The notes under the pieces are model-generated. The model saw only the letters and a program-made list of their open reading frames with translations, did no database searches and was not told where the DNA came from. DNA of 64,000 nucleotides from Phyllostachys edulis (Eukaryota; Streptophyta; Magnoliopsida; Poales; Poaceae), in NCBI GenBank assembly GCA_036346405.1, contig CM070551.1, positions 62,524,587 through 62,588,586 of the forward strand. Direction: 5' to 3'. The position numbers and the translations under genes are program-made. This document shows positions 1-11,187 of the stretch, in pieces. The number at the start of each line of letters is the position of its first letter. Within the stretch, counting starts at the first letter, position 1.

Positions 1-1140
1 GTACACGACTGACGGCCTACACCGCATCTCCAAGAATCCAACATGGCTTGGGTTCCAGCGTAGACGAGCTGAGGCCGTGAGGTGTCGCCGCATAGATGAG
101 CTGAGGCCGTGAGGTGCCGAGCCGAGTGAGGCCGTGAGGGGGCTAGGGTTCCAGTGTGCCGCCGCAGCCATGGACTCAGTCCCCCTACCCCAGTCTCTAT
201 CGTTGCCGGCCGTCGGGTACCCTTACCACAGGATCTCCTCCCCTGCATCTCCACCGCCTCGTGCCCCTCCTCCTCTGACTCTTCACGCGGAGTCGTGCCC
301 CTCAAATCCCTTGCATATCTACCATTCGCCGCCGTCATCTTCTCCGGCCAATGTGCGATAAGCCGTTCTCCAAAGATCAAGGTAAGAAGAATAAATCCAT
401 ATGATTTCAAAGATTTTTGCAAATTTTCATCATGTTTCTTTTTCTTGAGATGGTTGCTTGTGTTGTTCAGAGTTGGAAAGACTGGATTCCTCAAAGCAAG
501 AAAGGGGCAAGTACCTCACTACCCAGTTGTATCATACTTTCGGTTCCATTCCAAAAGGTAAACTTTGAGTTCTGACTCCACGATATCATTTCGACAGTGA
601 GGAAAGCACAAATACCTTTATCACTACTGGAGAGGATGGTTTAAACTTCTGGGATTTTAGGTAGGCGTAGACCCTACAAGGAACTGGAATCAATAATTGA
701 AATCTTTGTTCTGACAAAACTATTCTCCACCACCTATTTCTGATATTTTGTATGTGGAGATGTCCTCAAAGGCTTATCTCAATCCAATTTCTTTCTCTTT
801 TTTGTTAATATTTCACTAAGCACAAGTCCGGTGAATTGAGTTCTCTGTTCTTTACTATCAAATGAGTAAACGACAGTTTCCAATATGAGAAACATGCATC
901 TTTATTGGTTTTCTGTTTCCTAATTATAAGATTGATAATGTCTTTACCCTACAACGATAAGCCTCAGATAGCCTAGTTTTTTTGTTGTAGCGGTTCTTGT
1001 GCTACATACCTTGTTGTTTTGTTAATCTAATGCTGATTAGCATGGTTTGGCCTTTTTTTGGGTGGTACAAAGGACTACAAAGTGCTGGATAAGTTCCGCT
1101 ACGTCTCCATGTCTTTCTTGGAGCTTGGTCAAGGGTAATT
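1..1140 (+). other. Unrecognised gene fragment with exon-like blocks
   Basis: No gene is recognised. Two blocks look like exons. One ends at 381 before a GTAAGA donor and reads MCDKPFSKDQ at its end. A second runs 471-557, from a TTCAG acceptor to a GTAAAC donor, with one open frame (it includes LERLDSSKQERGKYL). Later short blocks at about 604-660 (ending LNFWDF) and about 1078-1135 (reading YKVLDKFRYVSMSFL) are also open, but have no clear splice partners. The stretch before 360 is GC-rich like a promoter or 5' UTR. It could be the first exons of a host gene or captured fragments; the sequence does not decide. Confidence 0.3.
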
Positions 1141-1583
1141 TCTCTTCTGACTAGTTGCCTTTTTTCTAACCTTTTTTAGTTAGTACTTTACATTTTGAGA
1201 ACGCGAGGCTTCATATAGATTCGTGTTTTGTCAGAGTTTTAGGGAACACGACAACTGTTCAGTCAGCACTGATATCATTTACAAGTAGAAAACTGGATAC
1301 TTTTCTAGATATGGAGCTTTCACTGGGTAGTAGTGCCTAACTATGATATCATCATGTCACGGTCAGCTTCTAAGTGGAGTTCTGTTGCAGTAATGCATTG
1401 TACTAGTGTTTCACATGGATTAGATAGATGTTGTTTTTGGCAGATCCTAGGCTGATGATTTGGGTATATTTAGATGGGAAAGAGTTATTGCGTGTGTATA
1501 AATGTACTGCTTATTTCCTTACTAGTATGTCCTAGTTGTCTTTGCTGAATTTGCTAATATTGGGTAACTAACATATTCTAAAC
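1141..1583. other. AT-rich non-coding spacer
   Basis: No coding frame, terminal repeat or recognisable element. It probably includes the 5' non-coding part of the hAT element that follows, but I could not find terminal inverted repeats or an 8-bp target duplication. Confidence 0.4.
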
Positions 1584-3235
1584 ATGTCTGCAAACATGTC
1601 GGACTACTCAGGTACTGGTGATTCCATAGATGAGCTGTCACCAGTAAATCCACATCAGAGAGGAAAAGTCTGGGAATACTTTGAACAAAATTTGTTAATT
1701 GTTGATGGCGTCCCTAAAGCTGTGTGCAAATATTGCCAATTGAGGTTGACATGTAACCCTAAATCTGGAACAATTAGTCTTAGAAATCATATTGCTGAAT
1801 CGTGCCCAACAATTGAGAATTTTGATAGAAAGAGGTTTCTAGCAACTATCAAGAAACAACCACCACAGGGTTCATTTGTCTTTGATGCCCAAAAAACCCA
1901 TGGGCTAATTACTAAGTTTTGTATCCATGCAGAGGTTCCATTTCAGAAATTTGAGGATCCATACTTTAAGGACTAGATGGCATCCATGCAACCAACCTTT
2001 AAAGTCTTTGGACGTACAAACAATTCCTAGTGATTGCTTTAGTTTGTATGAGCGGATGAAGCAAGAGTTACACGTTGAGCTTCAAAGCCTTGATTCTCAG
2101 AAGTAACCTCCGACTTGTGGACCTCAGTCCAAAACTTAGGCTACATGTGCGTAACTGTTCATTTTATTGATGCTAACTTCAACCTCAAGAAGAAAATAAT
2201 AGCATTAAAGGATGCCAAGTATCCACATATAGGTTTGGCTATTAAGGAGGCTATTACCAAGTGCCTCACAGAGTGGGGTATAAAGGGTAAATTGTTTACT
2301 CTAACTCTAGACAATACAAGCAACAACAATGCATCATGTAGATTATTAGAAGAGAATCAAGAACATGACTTGTTATTTGATGATCAGCATTTTCATATCA
2401 AATGTTGTACACACATACTAAATATCTTGGTTTGGGATGGAATGAAACCAATTCATGTGGCAATTGGAAAGATACGCCACTTGCTTAGGCATATTGAGTC
2501 TTCACCCTCACAACTTCAAGGATTTAATGGGATTATTGCTAGGATGGGTCTTCCCACAAAACCTGGACTAATTCTTGATGTCCCAAATCGATGGAATTCC
2601 ACATTCGATATGATTGGACAAGCTTTAGAGTATAGAGTTGTACTGAATAGATACACCACCAAGAAATCTGAACCTTCACTAGATGATCAAGAGTGGACAA
2701 ACATTGCGGCAATATGGGACTTCCTCAAAGCTTTTGAAGAGGCTACAAAGGTAGTATCAGTTGATAGGACACCAACTTCACATCTCTTCTTGCACATTGT
2801 CTTATGTATTAGTCATGCTTTATAAGACAGGGAGTGGCAGATCAATGATGCATTAAAGGCATTGGCTAGTGCTATGCATACAAAGCTTGTCAAGTATTGG
2901 GACAACAACTTCAACATTTCCCTTGTTATTGCCACCGTATTAGACCCATCAAAAAAACTAGAATACTTGGAATTCTTTTATGAGAAGGTGTGTGAAAACG
3001 TGAATGACATTGATAGAAATGTGGAATCGGCTAAGGGGTGGAAGCAACATGCTGAAAAGTACCTAGTGTTATCAACTATGGCCTAGGATTTCCTTGCAAT
3101 ACTACTCCCCACCATGTCTTTCGAGTCTGCGTTCAGTTGTAGTGGTAAGATTCTCGGGGACACTTGGAGCTCATTAACGCCTGAAATGCTTGAAGCTTTG
3201 GTTTGCGAAAAAGATTGGCTAACCAAAGTTCCAAT
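1584..3235 (+). pseudogene. hAT-family transposase pseudogene (BED zinc finger, Ac-like)
   Basis: Remnant of a cut-and-paste hAT transposase. The frame at 1584-1976 carries a BED-type zinc finger (GKVWEYFEQN, then CKYC and a distal H..SC). The frame at 2115-2825 holds the RNase-H-like transposase core, with the HIKCCTHILNILVWDG block and NRWNSTFDM. The frame at 2862-3086 contains the plant hAT block around YWDNNFNISLVIATVLDP. About 3109-3222 encodes the C-terminal dimerisation region (FESAFSCSGKILGD). The four parts are separated by stops and frameshifts and total well under the 650-700 residues usual for the family, so it cannot make a working protein. It sits immediately upstream of the BSK exons. 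Confidence 0.9.
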
Positions 3236-3360
3236 CAGCGAAGGTATAATTGTTATTTTCTATAGATGTTTTATATATCACAAATTTATATGAACTAACT
3301 TGTGTTTTCTTATGCAGGTGAGAATGAAGCGCGATCACAAGGTGCAGATATCGTACAAGG

Positions 3361-3956
3361 AACCCTTTGACACCATCAATACGCTATCAGGAAGGTGATC
3401 CTCGCCTGTCAAGTTTTGGACTAATGAAGAACAGTCGTGACCGAAAATGTTACAGCACCAACCTGGCTTACACAGTTGCACCCCACCAGAGTTTCCACAA
3501 ACCGGTAAGGACTATCACATGATCCTTGCTAGCACATTCATGAATCATGATTAGCTGATACTGTTAGTGTTTTCCAGTGTAAATGAATAAGTGAGCTTAT
3601 TTTAAGCTTATGAGATATAGTGATATAGGTTAGTTGATTTATGGTACCCACTGTTCACAAATTTAAGTCTTGAGCTTCTAGTCAATTTTGTCTCTCTCAA
3701 TAATACATTTGTAAAATTTCTTGTTTCCTGAGTATGTTGAGTATCAGTCAATACATACCTTGTGGATCATGGTAAATTGTTCGTAGTTTTTCTTTTTTAT
3801 TCCCAACTACTACTTACCGTACGTTATTTGGACTACACTAAATATTTTATGCTCGATTCTTGTATGACAGGCAGAGTCATCCCCGAGAGTGTGATATATG
3901 GCTATGGAACAGTTCTGCTAGATCTTTTGAGTGGGAAACACATTCCCCCTAGTCAT
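3361..3956 (+). pseudogene. BSK (brassinosteroid-signalling kinase) pseudogene, 5' portion
   Basis: Two exons of a BSK-type receptor-like cytoplasmic kinase, a plasma-membrane pseudokinase that relays brassinosteroid receptor signals. The first, about 3361-3504, encodes GDPRLSSFGLMKNSRD followed by a damaged APPEFPQTG and ends at a GTAAGG donor. The second, 3871-3956, starts after a GACAG acceptor and encodes RVIPESVIYGYGTVLLDLL plus SGKHIPPSH, ending at GTATGC. Together they are the later half of the kinase domain. A one-base insertion near 3468 and a small deletion before GDPRLSS break the frame. The N-terminal kinase lobe is not recognised upstream, where a hAT remnant lies. The next exon is found only at 11188. 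Confidence 0.85.
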
Positions 3957-4140
3957 GTATGCTTCATTTGAATAATCAGATCTTTGGTTTTTCTCAAGAA
4001 GACATCTATCACTAGTTTTTTGTTATCAGTTCCCTTGCATCCTGGATAATACTGCAACAATTTTTAATTATCACATTAACGGCTGATAAAAAGTTTGCAA
4101 CCATGGACTGCTATGAACTTTGAACCAAGAACTTACAATA
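3957..4140 (+). other. BSK intron, left part
   Basis: Follows the donor at 3957 and has no coding content. A Helitron 5' terminus is expected at or near the right end of this stretch, because the sequence turns from AT-rich intron to GC-rich DNA at about 4150. I could not identify a clean 5' TC terminus. Confidence 0.45.
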
Positions 4141-4149
4141 TTGATAGGC

Positions 4150-5280
4150 ACTAAATTAACCTATTTAACAGCGGAAGAACTTCTCCCCCGCCCGCTAGGG
4201 CCACGTCGCCCGAAAAAAACAATCCGTCTGATCGCGCCGAGCTCCGCTCCAGGCCACACGATCCGAAACGCTACACTTGCTGTAAACGCGAGGCGCACGC
4301 GCGTCCACGTCACCCCGATAGCCTTCCATCTCCTCTCTCGTGTGAACCCACGTCGCATTTCATCCCCTCCCTCTCCCTCTTCCGCCGCCCCTCTCTGCCT
4401 CTTCCACCGCCCCTCTTTGCAAGCACCGCCAGCCATCCCCGTCTCTTCCCCCGCCGTGGTCGTGCTCACCGCGACCGCTCCCTCCTTCCCACCAGTGGCA
4501 GAACTACCGCCGGGCCAAACAGGGGTGGCTGCCTCGGGTCTCCCACTGCCACTGCTCCCTGCTCATACTTCCTCGCCTCTCCTCCCATTCGCGTAGCCCG
4601 GTACCACCACCACAGCAGCCGTCGCCAAGTTCCTTCGATCCGCTGGTCAGGCGACAGCTGATCTGGGCGAGATCCGCCGCTAGAGGAGAAGGATGGGGGG
4701 GGGCGGCGTGGCTTCAGATCTGCACGAGAGAGGGAGGGTGTTTTGCGTGGGGCCCGCCTCCGCCTTCTCCCCAATGTGCCGACACCGTCTCGGTCGCGCT
4801 CGCCCGCTTGGCCGCCGTTCATGCCCTCCCACCCGTACCCTTGCTGGCCGCATCGCGGTGCGAGGGAGGCGGCGATGAGGGTGGCGGTGTAGGCCAGATC
4901 TGCTTCGTCTTCACTTTGCGCTTGCCCGCTTGGCCGCCGTTCATGTCCTCCCACCCGCACCCTTGCTGGCCGCATCGCGGTGCGAGGGAGGCGGCGATGA
5001 GGGTGGCGGTGCAAGCCAGATCTGCTCCGTCTTCACTTCCTGGTCCCCTGCACCATTGTCTCGTCCATTGTCAGTGCGGAGGCAGCGCATCAGCAGCGCA
5101 CGCGGCGGCGGCACCGGCGGGGCATTAGCAAAGGCCTGGCGTCCCACGTCATTTCGTCTCTACCGTTTCTTTCCGTCGTCACCCCTCCAATCATTGGTCG
5201 CCTCACCCAACTTTGTCGTTCTTCCTACTGATTGAGACCACTGACACAACCCAATTTCACGATGGATGGTGAGACCGTGC
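4150..5280 (+). other. GC-rich captured promoter/first-exon-like segment
   Basis: Strongly GC-rich, with overlapping open frames on both strands. These reflect base composition rather than genes, so I call none of them. It resembles the promoter and 5' UTR of a grass housekeeping gene: a short ATG-containing block at about 5262 is followed at once by a GTGAGA donor and an AT-rich intron-like sequence. It contains a 122-bp tandem duplication. Confidence 0.4.
4803..5046 (+). repeat. Tandem duplication, 122-bp period, two copies
   Basis: The segment starting CCCGCTTGGCCGCCGTTCAT at 4803 recurs at 4925 with only a few substitutions. The period is not a multiple of three, so the duplication shifts any reading frame. 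Confidence 0.9.
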
Positions 5281-5726
5281 TTACTATTTTTGATTGGTTT
5301 TGTGTTTTAGATTTACTTATCTGCTTTCTGCTACAATGTGATAGGTGACATTATGGACTCTGTGATCAATTTGGAAGCTAGAAATTAATTAGGGTGCCAG
5401 GAATTGAAATTCATGCATCTGAGCTGTGACCACATCATCCATCCATTCATGCCATGGCCCCTCCGCAAGTGCTTCTGTAACGCAGTAGGTCGTTCTACCA
5501 ATTCGACCTTTTTGTCGAGATCGCTGCAAGGTCAAACACTGAACTTATTATTTCTAGTATTCTACATTCAGATTGCTTTGGATTTAGCTATGCCTCATTG
5601 CTGTTAGATGGTGTGAAACTATGAATTGCTAGAATCAAAACTAAATCTTGAGTGGTTAGACTCATCACGAGATAAGAGTATTGTTTATTTGTTAGATAAT
5701 ACTAATAGTATTAATTTACCTCTGAC
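5281..5726. other. Intron-like AT-rich stretch within the Helitron
   Basis: Follows the donor-like site near 5268. A short open frame at 5404-5607 has no recognisable similarity and no clear splice boundaries. Confidence 0.35.
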
Positions 5727-6785
5727 ACTCCCTGAGATCAAACTGCAGGGACTGAGGAATTGTTATAGACGGAAATATGCTCCTTTTATTCTCAAGAAAA
5801 GCTGATGGTATTCTTTTGCAACGAGATATTTTTTTAGAATACATTATATGAAAGATCCTACATGTTTGCTCCAATCCAATATACATACAGATTAGTGCAT
5901 CCAGTGATTGGTTATTTAATAAGCACTGATAGAACATACTCTATAGCAATTTGGTGGTTAGTCTTTTGTCCTACATTGGAAATTGACGATTGTTCGTTCT
6001 GTATAATTGTTTATGTGTATTTTCCAAACACATATTCTAATAGTTCTTGCTCACAGCGCAAAAACTGATTCAATTTTTAGTTAGTGCATGTTTGCCTATG
6101 TATATGATAGGTAGATAAGAATAATTAGCTCTAAATCATGTTTGTATGCTATGAGTTGCCATCATAGGGATAATTATGTATTGTCGCTTCATGCTGGACA
6201 CAGGTGTCATACCACCCTTAAACTCCCCAAGATCAAACTGCAGGGACTGAGGAATTGTTATATAGGGAAATATGCTCCTTTTCTTCTCAAGAAAAGCTGG
6301 TGGTGTTCCTTTGCAATGAGATATTTTTTTAGTATACATTGTATGAAAGATCCTACATATTTGCTCCAATCCAATATACATACAGATTAGTGCATCCAGT
6401 GATTGGTTATTTAATAAGCACTGATAGAACATACTCTATATCATATTATGATAGTTCTTGCTCACAGCTCAAAAACTAATTCGATTTTTAATTAGTGCAT
6501 GTCTATATCAATTTAATGGTTAGTCTTTTGTCCTACAATGGAAATTGACGATTGTTCGTTCTGTATAATTGTTTATGTGTATTTTCCAAACACATATTCT
6601 GATAATTCTTGCCCACAGCTCAAAAGCTGATTCGATTTTTAATTAGTGCAGGTTTGCCTATGTATATGATAAGTAGATAATAATGATTAGCTCTAAATCA
6701 TGTTTGTATGCTATAAGATGCCATCATAGGAATACTTATCTATTGTCGGTTCATGCTGGACACAGGTGTCATGCCACCCTTAGGA
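5727..6785 (+). repeat. Direct duplication of about 0.5 kb, two copies
   Basis: The block beginning ACTCCC at 5727 recurs at 6222 (offset 495 bases) and runs to about 6780. Both copies include the segment containing AAACTGCAGGGACTGAGG and end near GGACACAGGTGTCAT. The second copy carries an extra rearranged piece at about 6430-6520, where part of the unit is repeated again. No coding potential is seen. Confidence 0.85.
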
Positions 6786-7156
6786 TCGATCCTCCAATGA
6801 TAAGTCCCCAACCTTAGGAGGTGGCGGTTTTGTTTCTTCATCGATATTTTCTTCTTAGTTTTAGCATCGGTTGATTTATCCCTTTTTTTTGTTAAATAAA
6901 TTACTTATTGATTTTAAGGGGGTTTCCTTCCGGATCTTGCCTGCTAATAATTTTTATGTTTGCTTCTTTGTCCTTTGTAAGATTTTGTTCTTGGTTTTTA
7001 GTGTCAGCCGTTATCTCCTCTCGGTCCCTCGCGTCCCTATTTTTTTAGAGAAATTGCTTATTGCTTTTAAGTGTGTTTTTAAGATCTTCGCGTGCCATCT
7101 CGACTTGCTGAAGAATGTCATCTTGACTAAAAGAACTGCATCATTGGCTCCTTCAG
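6786..7156. other. AT-rich sequence without recognised gene
   Basis: A T-rich open frame at 6871-7182 has composition typical of intron sequence. Nothing recognised before the acceptor-like CTTCAG at 7151-7156. Confidence 0.35.
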
Positions 7157-7237
7157 TTGATAAAAGTTCTTTCATTGGCTGAGCTTATATCAATTGATAG
7201 CAAAGGTATCGATATACGTGTTCGACAAGGTGCACAG
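7157..7237 (+). other. Captured exon-like fragment
   Basis: An 81-base block runs from a CTTCAG acceptor to a GTACAA donor and is open in phase 0. It encodes 27 residues including SLAELISIDSKGIDIRVRQ. The splice signals and codon content suggest a real exon of a protein I do not recognise. Its partner exon is probably the open block at about 7732-7900. Confidence 0.4.
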
Positions 7238-7695
7238 GTACAATCTTTGGAAGCACTACTGAACTATTTCCAAATGCAATGCTTCGTATTATGCAATAAT
7301 GAGCATCTGAACTGCATTATTAAATTCTAGTGCACCTTGTGTCTCTGTGTAGCTGAAGTTTGTAGAATGTTTTGAATCACAAATTCCCATCAGTTTTCTA
7401 GTCTATGGTAACATATGAAGCAAACATATAATGCAGTTGCAAGCAAAAAAAATGCACTTGCACTGCAAATTTCACATTTTTTATATTTCTTCAAATCTTT
7501 GACATGCTTGATATTATGTTGCACTGTAATGATTCCGTTTAGCAATACGGTTAGACAAGAAAAGAGAAGTCCTTAAATATGTAGGAATAAACCTCATCAA
7601 AGTTTCAGATAAGAACCAGTAAATGCAATATCGAGTTCTTCCCATTTCTCACAATCAATAGCGCATAATTTTTCCTTTCGCCTATTATATTTGTC

Positions 7696-7944
7696 ATGAC
7701 TATCGTCTTCTTAAAGGGTGGTGCAACACAGATAATCCTCAAGGTTTTGTTCGATTTTGCGCTCAAAGATCCGAGGATAGCCTTCGAGGTAGATCACAGC
7801 GTGAATACACTGCAAGAAGCCAATGAAGCGCTGAGGAGGATAATCTGCAAGTCGAAATGGTATGCGAAGAGCTCAGTCATGCAGTTCAGGATATTGTTTC
7901 AGACTGATATATATTCTATGACCCTTTTTCTGGTTGAAGATTAA
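7696..7944 (+). other. Captured exon-like fragment
   Basis: Open frame with coding-like content (LFDFALKDPRIAFEVDHS and LQEANEALRRII). A CACAG acceptor at 7731 fits an exon starting at 7732; the donor is ambiguous. It could continue the exon at 7157-7237 from the same unrecognised gene. The C-terminal residues before the stop look like intron read-through. Confidence 0.35.
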
Positions 7945-8171
7945 TATGGGGTTAGAGTAGCATGCAAGATTGTACAAGGATTGTGAAAGTTTTAGTATCC
8001 TAACTCTAAAGTTTGTGATGTTATAATGATTTGCAGCATCAGTTGATGGATGCACCCTTGTGCAATATGATATTTGTTTTCTTTATTTTTTTAGCTTACA
8101 TATGATGTATAAGAACTCTGTTAATACATGTGAACATTCCAATGACATATATTTTACTAGAGGTTTTGCAC

Positions 8172-8254
8172 TGTTGGTTGGGTAGATGTGAAGGAATATG
8201 AGTCTCTGAAACCTGATAAGATTGCAACTGATGGTGGGGAGCAAGATTTGAAGG
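8172..8254 (+). other. Captured exon-like fragment ahead of the XTH exon
   Basis: A short open block encodes VDVKEYESLKPDKIATDGG and ends at a GTAAGC donor near 8255. The XTH-derived exon begins after the next acceptor at 8412. I do not recognise the source protein. If spliced to the XTH exon, it would give a chimeric reading frame. Confidence 0.35.
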
Positions 8255-8412
8255 TAAGCCCATAGTCATTTGCTCGAGGATAACCTGAGGAGTATTAATT
8301 TTTGTTTCTTGAACTTGTATGGTTCATTTGTTCAGTCCTTAAACACTACATTTTAAAGTGCCTGTTGCTATTTGCATAATTAATTCATACCATCTTTTAT
8401 TCTTTTGAACAG

Positions 8413-8652
8413 GAACTCAATGCAATGTACCATGGCTTCCATGTGGACGGGTGCGAGGCGTTGGTGGAGGCATGGTACTGTGCCACCCAGGGCGCACGGT
8501 GGTGGGACCAGCCGGAGTTCTGCGACCTCGATGGCGAGCAGTACCGCCGGCTAGCGTGGGTGCGGCGGGAGCAAACCATCTACAACTACTACACCGACCG
8601 CGACCGCTACCCGACCATGTCGCTCGAGTGCCAATGCGATCGCGACGTCTGA
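8413..8652 (+). pseudogene. C-terminal exon of a xyloglucan endotransglucosylase/hydrolase (XTH) fragment
   Basis: XTHs are apoplastic GH16 enzymes that cut and rejoin xyloglucan in the cell wall. This 79-residue exon starts after a GAACAG acceptor and ends in TGA. It carries only the C-terminal XET_C part: ARWWDQPEF, then YRRLAWVRREQTIYNYYTDR and YPTMSLECQCDRD. The family's catalytic exon (ExDxE motif), signal peptide and N-terminal half are absent. The usual YNYC is YNYY, so a cysteine of a conserved disulfide is lost, and SPEC is SLEC. High GC content contrasts with its AT-rich flanks, consistent with capture by the surrounding Helitron. It is not a functional enzyme on its own. Confidence 0.85.
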
Positions 8653-9562
8653 GCCATCCGATCGCACCTCGAGATCTGCGTACCGCCGCTTCGTCCTGCT
8701 GCGGTTACGGAGGCCCGCAGCTGCTGATCAGCTAATTCGGTTGGATCCGTGCAGACTATGCAGTACGGTATTGCTATAGATGAGTTTAGTTTGCTTTGTG
8801 TGGATGCCATTTGTTTGTACTACGGCGTGTGATCAGCGTCAACGAGCCTGTATGGTTTAATTACCCGTGTGATTCTGTCAGATTATGGGCCATGGGCATG
8901 TATGTGCGAGTATTAGTGGTGTATGCCTGTATGGTCGTCTCATAGCAAATTGATGATATTGGTATTGTATTGATCTTTTAACTAGCTGCTCCTGCTTTGA
9001 AACATGACATGGTTGGAACTACTTGGAGGCTACGACTAACATAAGTAATGTGCGAGACTTGGAGCTGTCTAGATTCTAAAAGCAAGATTTATACACTCTT
9101 AGTTTGCATGGATCATTTTTATGCCTAATCATTTTCAGTTTGTGCATATATTTTGAATTTTTGAGAATGTGGTTGGGGGTGCAAACATAATTGAGTAACA
9201 TTACCTTTCCAGTAGTAATCTAAATAAAATGTTTTTAAGTTTGGAATATATTTAGAGGTCAAAAGTAAAAACATTTTCAGTTCTAGATCAACAAACATTT
9301 TTATGATTTCAGTTATAGTAAAAACATTTTCACTTCCTTTTTTCTTGAAAAATGAAACAATTATGCATTAACTTGGGTTAAGGTCATATTGTATCATTGT
9401 TTCTTAGATTTTTCTAAAAAATTGCAAGAAATGAGGTGTCATCTAATAGAATGAGATAGTCCCCTGGGGTCTAGAGAGGTGAGCATCCTTTATTAGAACA
9501 AAGATATTGTGTAAGACCGAGGTGATTGGTGTTGGTTGTTGGTTATACTTGGGAATTTTCAG
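8653..9562. other. 3'-UTR-like and AT-rich non-coding sequence
   Basis: The first few hundred bases may be the 3' UTR captured with the XTH exon. The remainder is AT-rich with no gene recognised. Confidence 0.35.
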
Positions 9563-9643
9563 GTGATGGAGTTGTGGCTGATGAAAGAGGTGGAGAAATT
9601 CATGGAGAAGATGGTTAAAGAAAATTTCTACGTAGCTGCTGAG
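9563..9643 (+). other. Captured exon-like fragment
   Basis: Exactly 27 codons run between a TTTCAG acceptor and a GTATGT donor, open throughout and charged (MKEVEKFMEKMVKENFYVAA). The intact splice sites and phase argue for a real exon of an unrecognised gene. Confidence 0.4.
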
Positions 9644-10206
9644 GTATGTAGCCATATTATTGTGTAAATCGTTCTTCTTTTGGAAGGGAATGCTGCAGTG
9701 TTCTTTGTTTGCGTCTTTGCAACGCAATTCAAGAACTATGAATGGAAGACAATTCTATTTTAGCAACCTCAAAGGGTATGATAGTGCTTCAAATTAGTGT
9801 CATTGTGCTTGACATAGGTAGGTTCGTAATGTTAGGCTTACTATCTTCAGCATCTATTGTACTTTGTAGTTCTATATTTGTTTCTAGGCGAGCCAAACAT
9901 AGAGATATTATTAGGTCCCGATATTGCTGCCTCTTACGTCCATATCCTTAGACGTAGATTATACGTTTGTTAGAGAGGGGCCTTAAGATGAACTTAGTTT
10001 GATTTTCAACAAAAAAATGTTGGATTAGCGCTCCAGAAGATGTAACTTCGTTTCGATCGTGCAACTTCCTGATGATCTTCCTTTTGGCTTTGATCTTTGC
10101 TGCTAGAGTTCCTATGTTAGTATGTTATCGTTCCAGATAGTTTTCTATGTTCTCTATCGCTGTTCACGTACACTTATCATGTTATTTTCTATTGTATTAT
10201 TTACAG

Positions 10207-10317
10207 GATGCTCATCCTCACACACCGCCACCCTCAACGATAAGGCAACCTATTCATCTCTGCTTTTTCCTGTATTCAATTCCAACTCCCCGCATGATTC
10301 ATTTAGTTGAGGACGTC
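10207..10317 (+). other. Captured exon-like fragment
   Basis: Thirty-seven codons between a TTACAG acceptor and a GTAAGT donor, open in one frame (DAHPHTPPPS near the start, MIHLVEDV at the end). Product not recognised. Confidence 0.35.
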
Positions 10318-10978
10318 GTAAGTTTCTTTCTGATTACAACAACAGATTATGTTATTTTCCACTATTTCCTTTTTACGAACACCTAAAGCACATAGTTATA
10401 TCATGATCTACCTATGCTTATTTGCTGTTCAAAAAAGATAAAATGCTTATCTGTCTACGTTTTTTCCTATAAATTTTTTTTGTTTGCTAGGTGCAAATAC
10501 ACTTCATGTTCCCGTCGCTACCCTCGTGAGTCCACACAAACACCAACTTTACTGCCGTTGTAAGCCATAGCTTAGGCATCACTCATATAGATTTTATCTG
10601 TGTAGTTTTTTTTCCCCTTATCGATTTGTATGGATCCTACAAAGAACAGAGCTAACAAAACTTCGATTTTTGAAAAATAAAAACTATATGCGAAACTCAC
10701 CACCCACAGAAAACGGAACCATCCGCGCCGTTTGCTTCAAACATGCAACTTTCTAGACACTTACTTGATTAGGCTATATTAATTGCTTTATATTAATTGA
10801 CTTTTTATGCCAAGGTTTTTCCTACATACTGCCAATTAGAGAGTTGCAACGTATTAACGCAGATCCTAAAAACACAATAGCCACTATGAGTTCACATAGA
10901 TCATCAATCACTATAAAAAAAAACAATACAAAACTACATTCAGCTAACTACTTCCCTCTACCCTACCATCAACCATAA
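10318..10978. other. Helitron 3' non-coding region
   Basis: AT-rich with no recognised coding sequence apart from a very short block near 10490-10530 flanked by AG and GTGAG. It leads into the 3' hairpin. Confidence 0.4.
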
Positions 10979-11007
10979 CCGCGCCAATGGCGCGGGTCAC
11001 ATCCTAG
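10979..11007 (+). other. Helitron 3' terminus (hairpin plus CTAG)
   Basis: Perfect stem CCGCGCC/GGCGCGG with loop AAT, then GTCACATC and terminal CTAG, followed by T. This is the standard Helitron 3' signature. Confidence 0.88.
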
Positions 11008-11187
11008 TTTCCATAATAGACAATGAGCGCAGCACCATCTTGTCTTGAATATTTTTCTTTTATCCAAATGCAAGTGCAACTCATAGACCATAGCAGCATG
11101 ATAGGGAACTTATGCTAAGCTATTGTATTGCCATTTATCAATGTTGCTAGGCTAGTGAATTTTTCACGTCATTTGTTTGGAATTCGT

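Larger units (their letters stand above)
4141..11007 (+). mobile_element. Non-autonomous Helitron carrying captured gene fragments
   Basis: The 3' end is diagnostic. A perfect 7-bp stem with a 3-base loop (CCGCGCC-AAT-GGCGCGG, 10979-10995) lies 8 bases before a terminal CTAG (11004-11007) followed by host T. The element lies in the intron between BSK exons at 3871-3956 and 11188. The 5' end is not resolved; about 4141 is where intron-like DNA gives way to GC-rich sequence. No Rep/helicase frame is visible, so the element is non-autonomous. It carries exon-like blocks on the plus strand at 7157-7237, about 7732-7900, about 8172-8254, 8413-8652, 9563-9643 and 10207-10317. Helitrons are known to pick up such fragments. 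A copy with the same last 15 bases ends at 55503 on the other strand. Confidence 0.75.

Noticed and set aside
604..660. WD40 repeat
   Set aside because: One short NFWDF-like match with no neighbouring repeats; too little to support.
4466..5014. Long minus-strand open frame in the GC-rich segment
   Set aside because: Crosses a 122-bp duplication out of phase and competes with equally long frames on the other strand; explained by composition.
8413..8652. XTH as a functional gene
   Set aside because: Only the C-terminal exon is present; no catalytic exon or signal peptide, and a conserved cysteine is lost.
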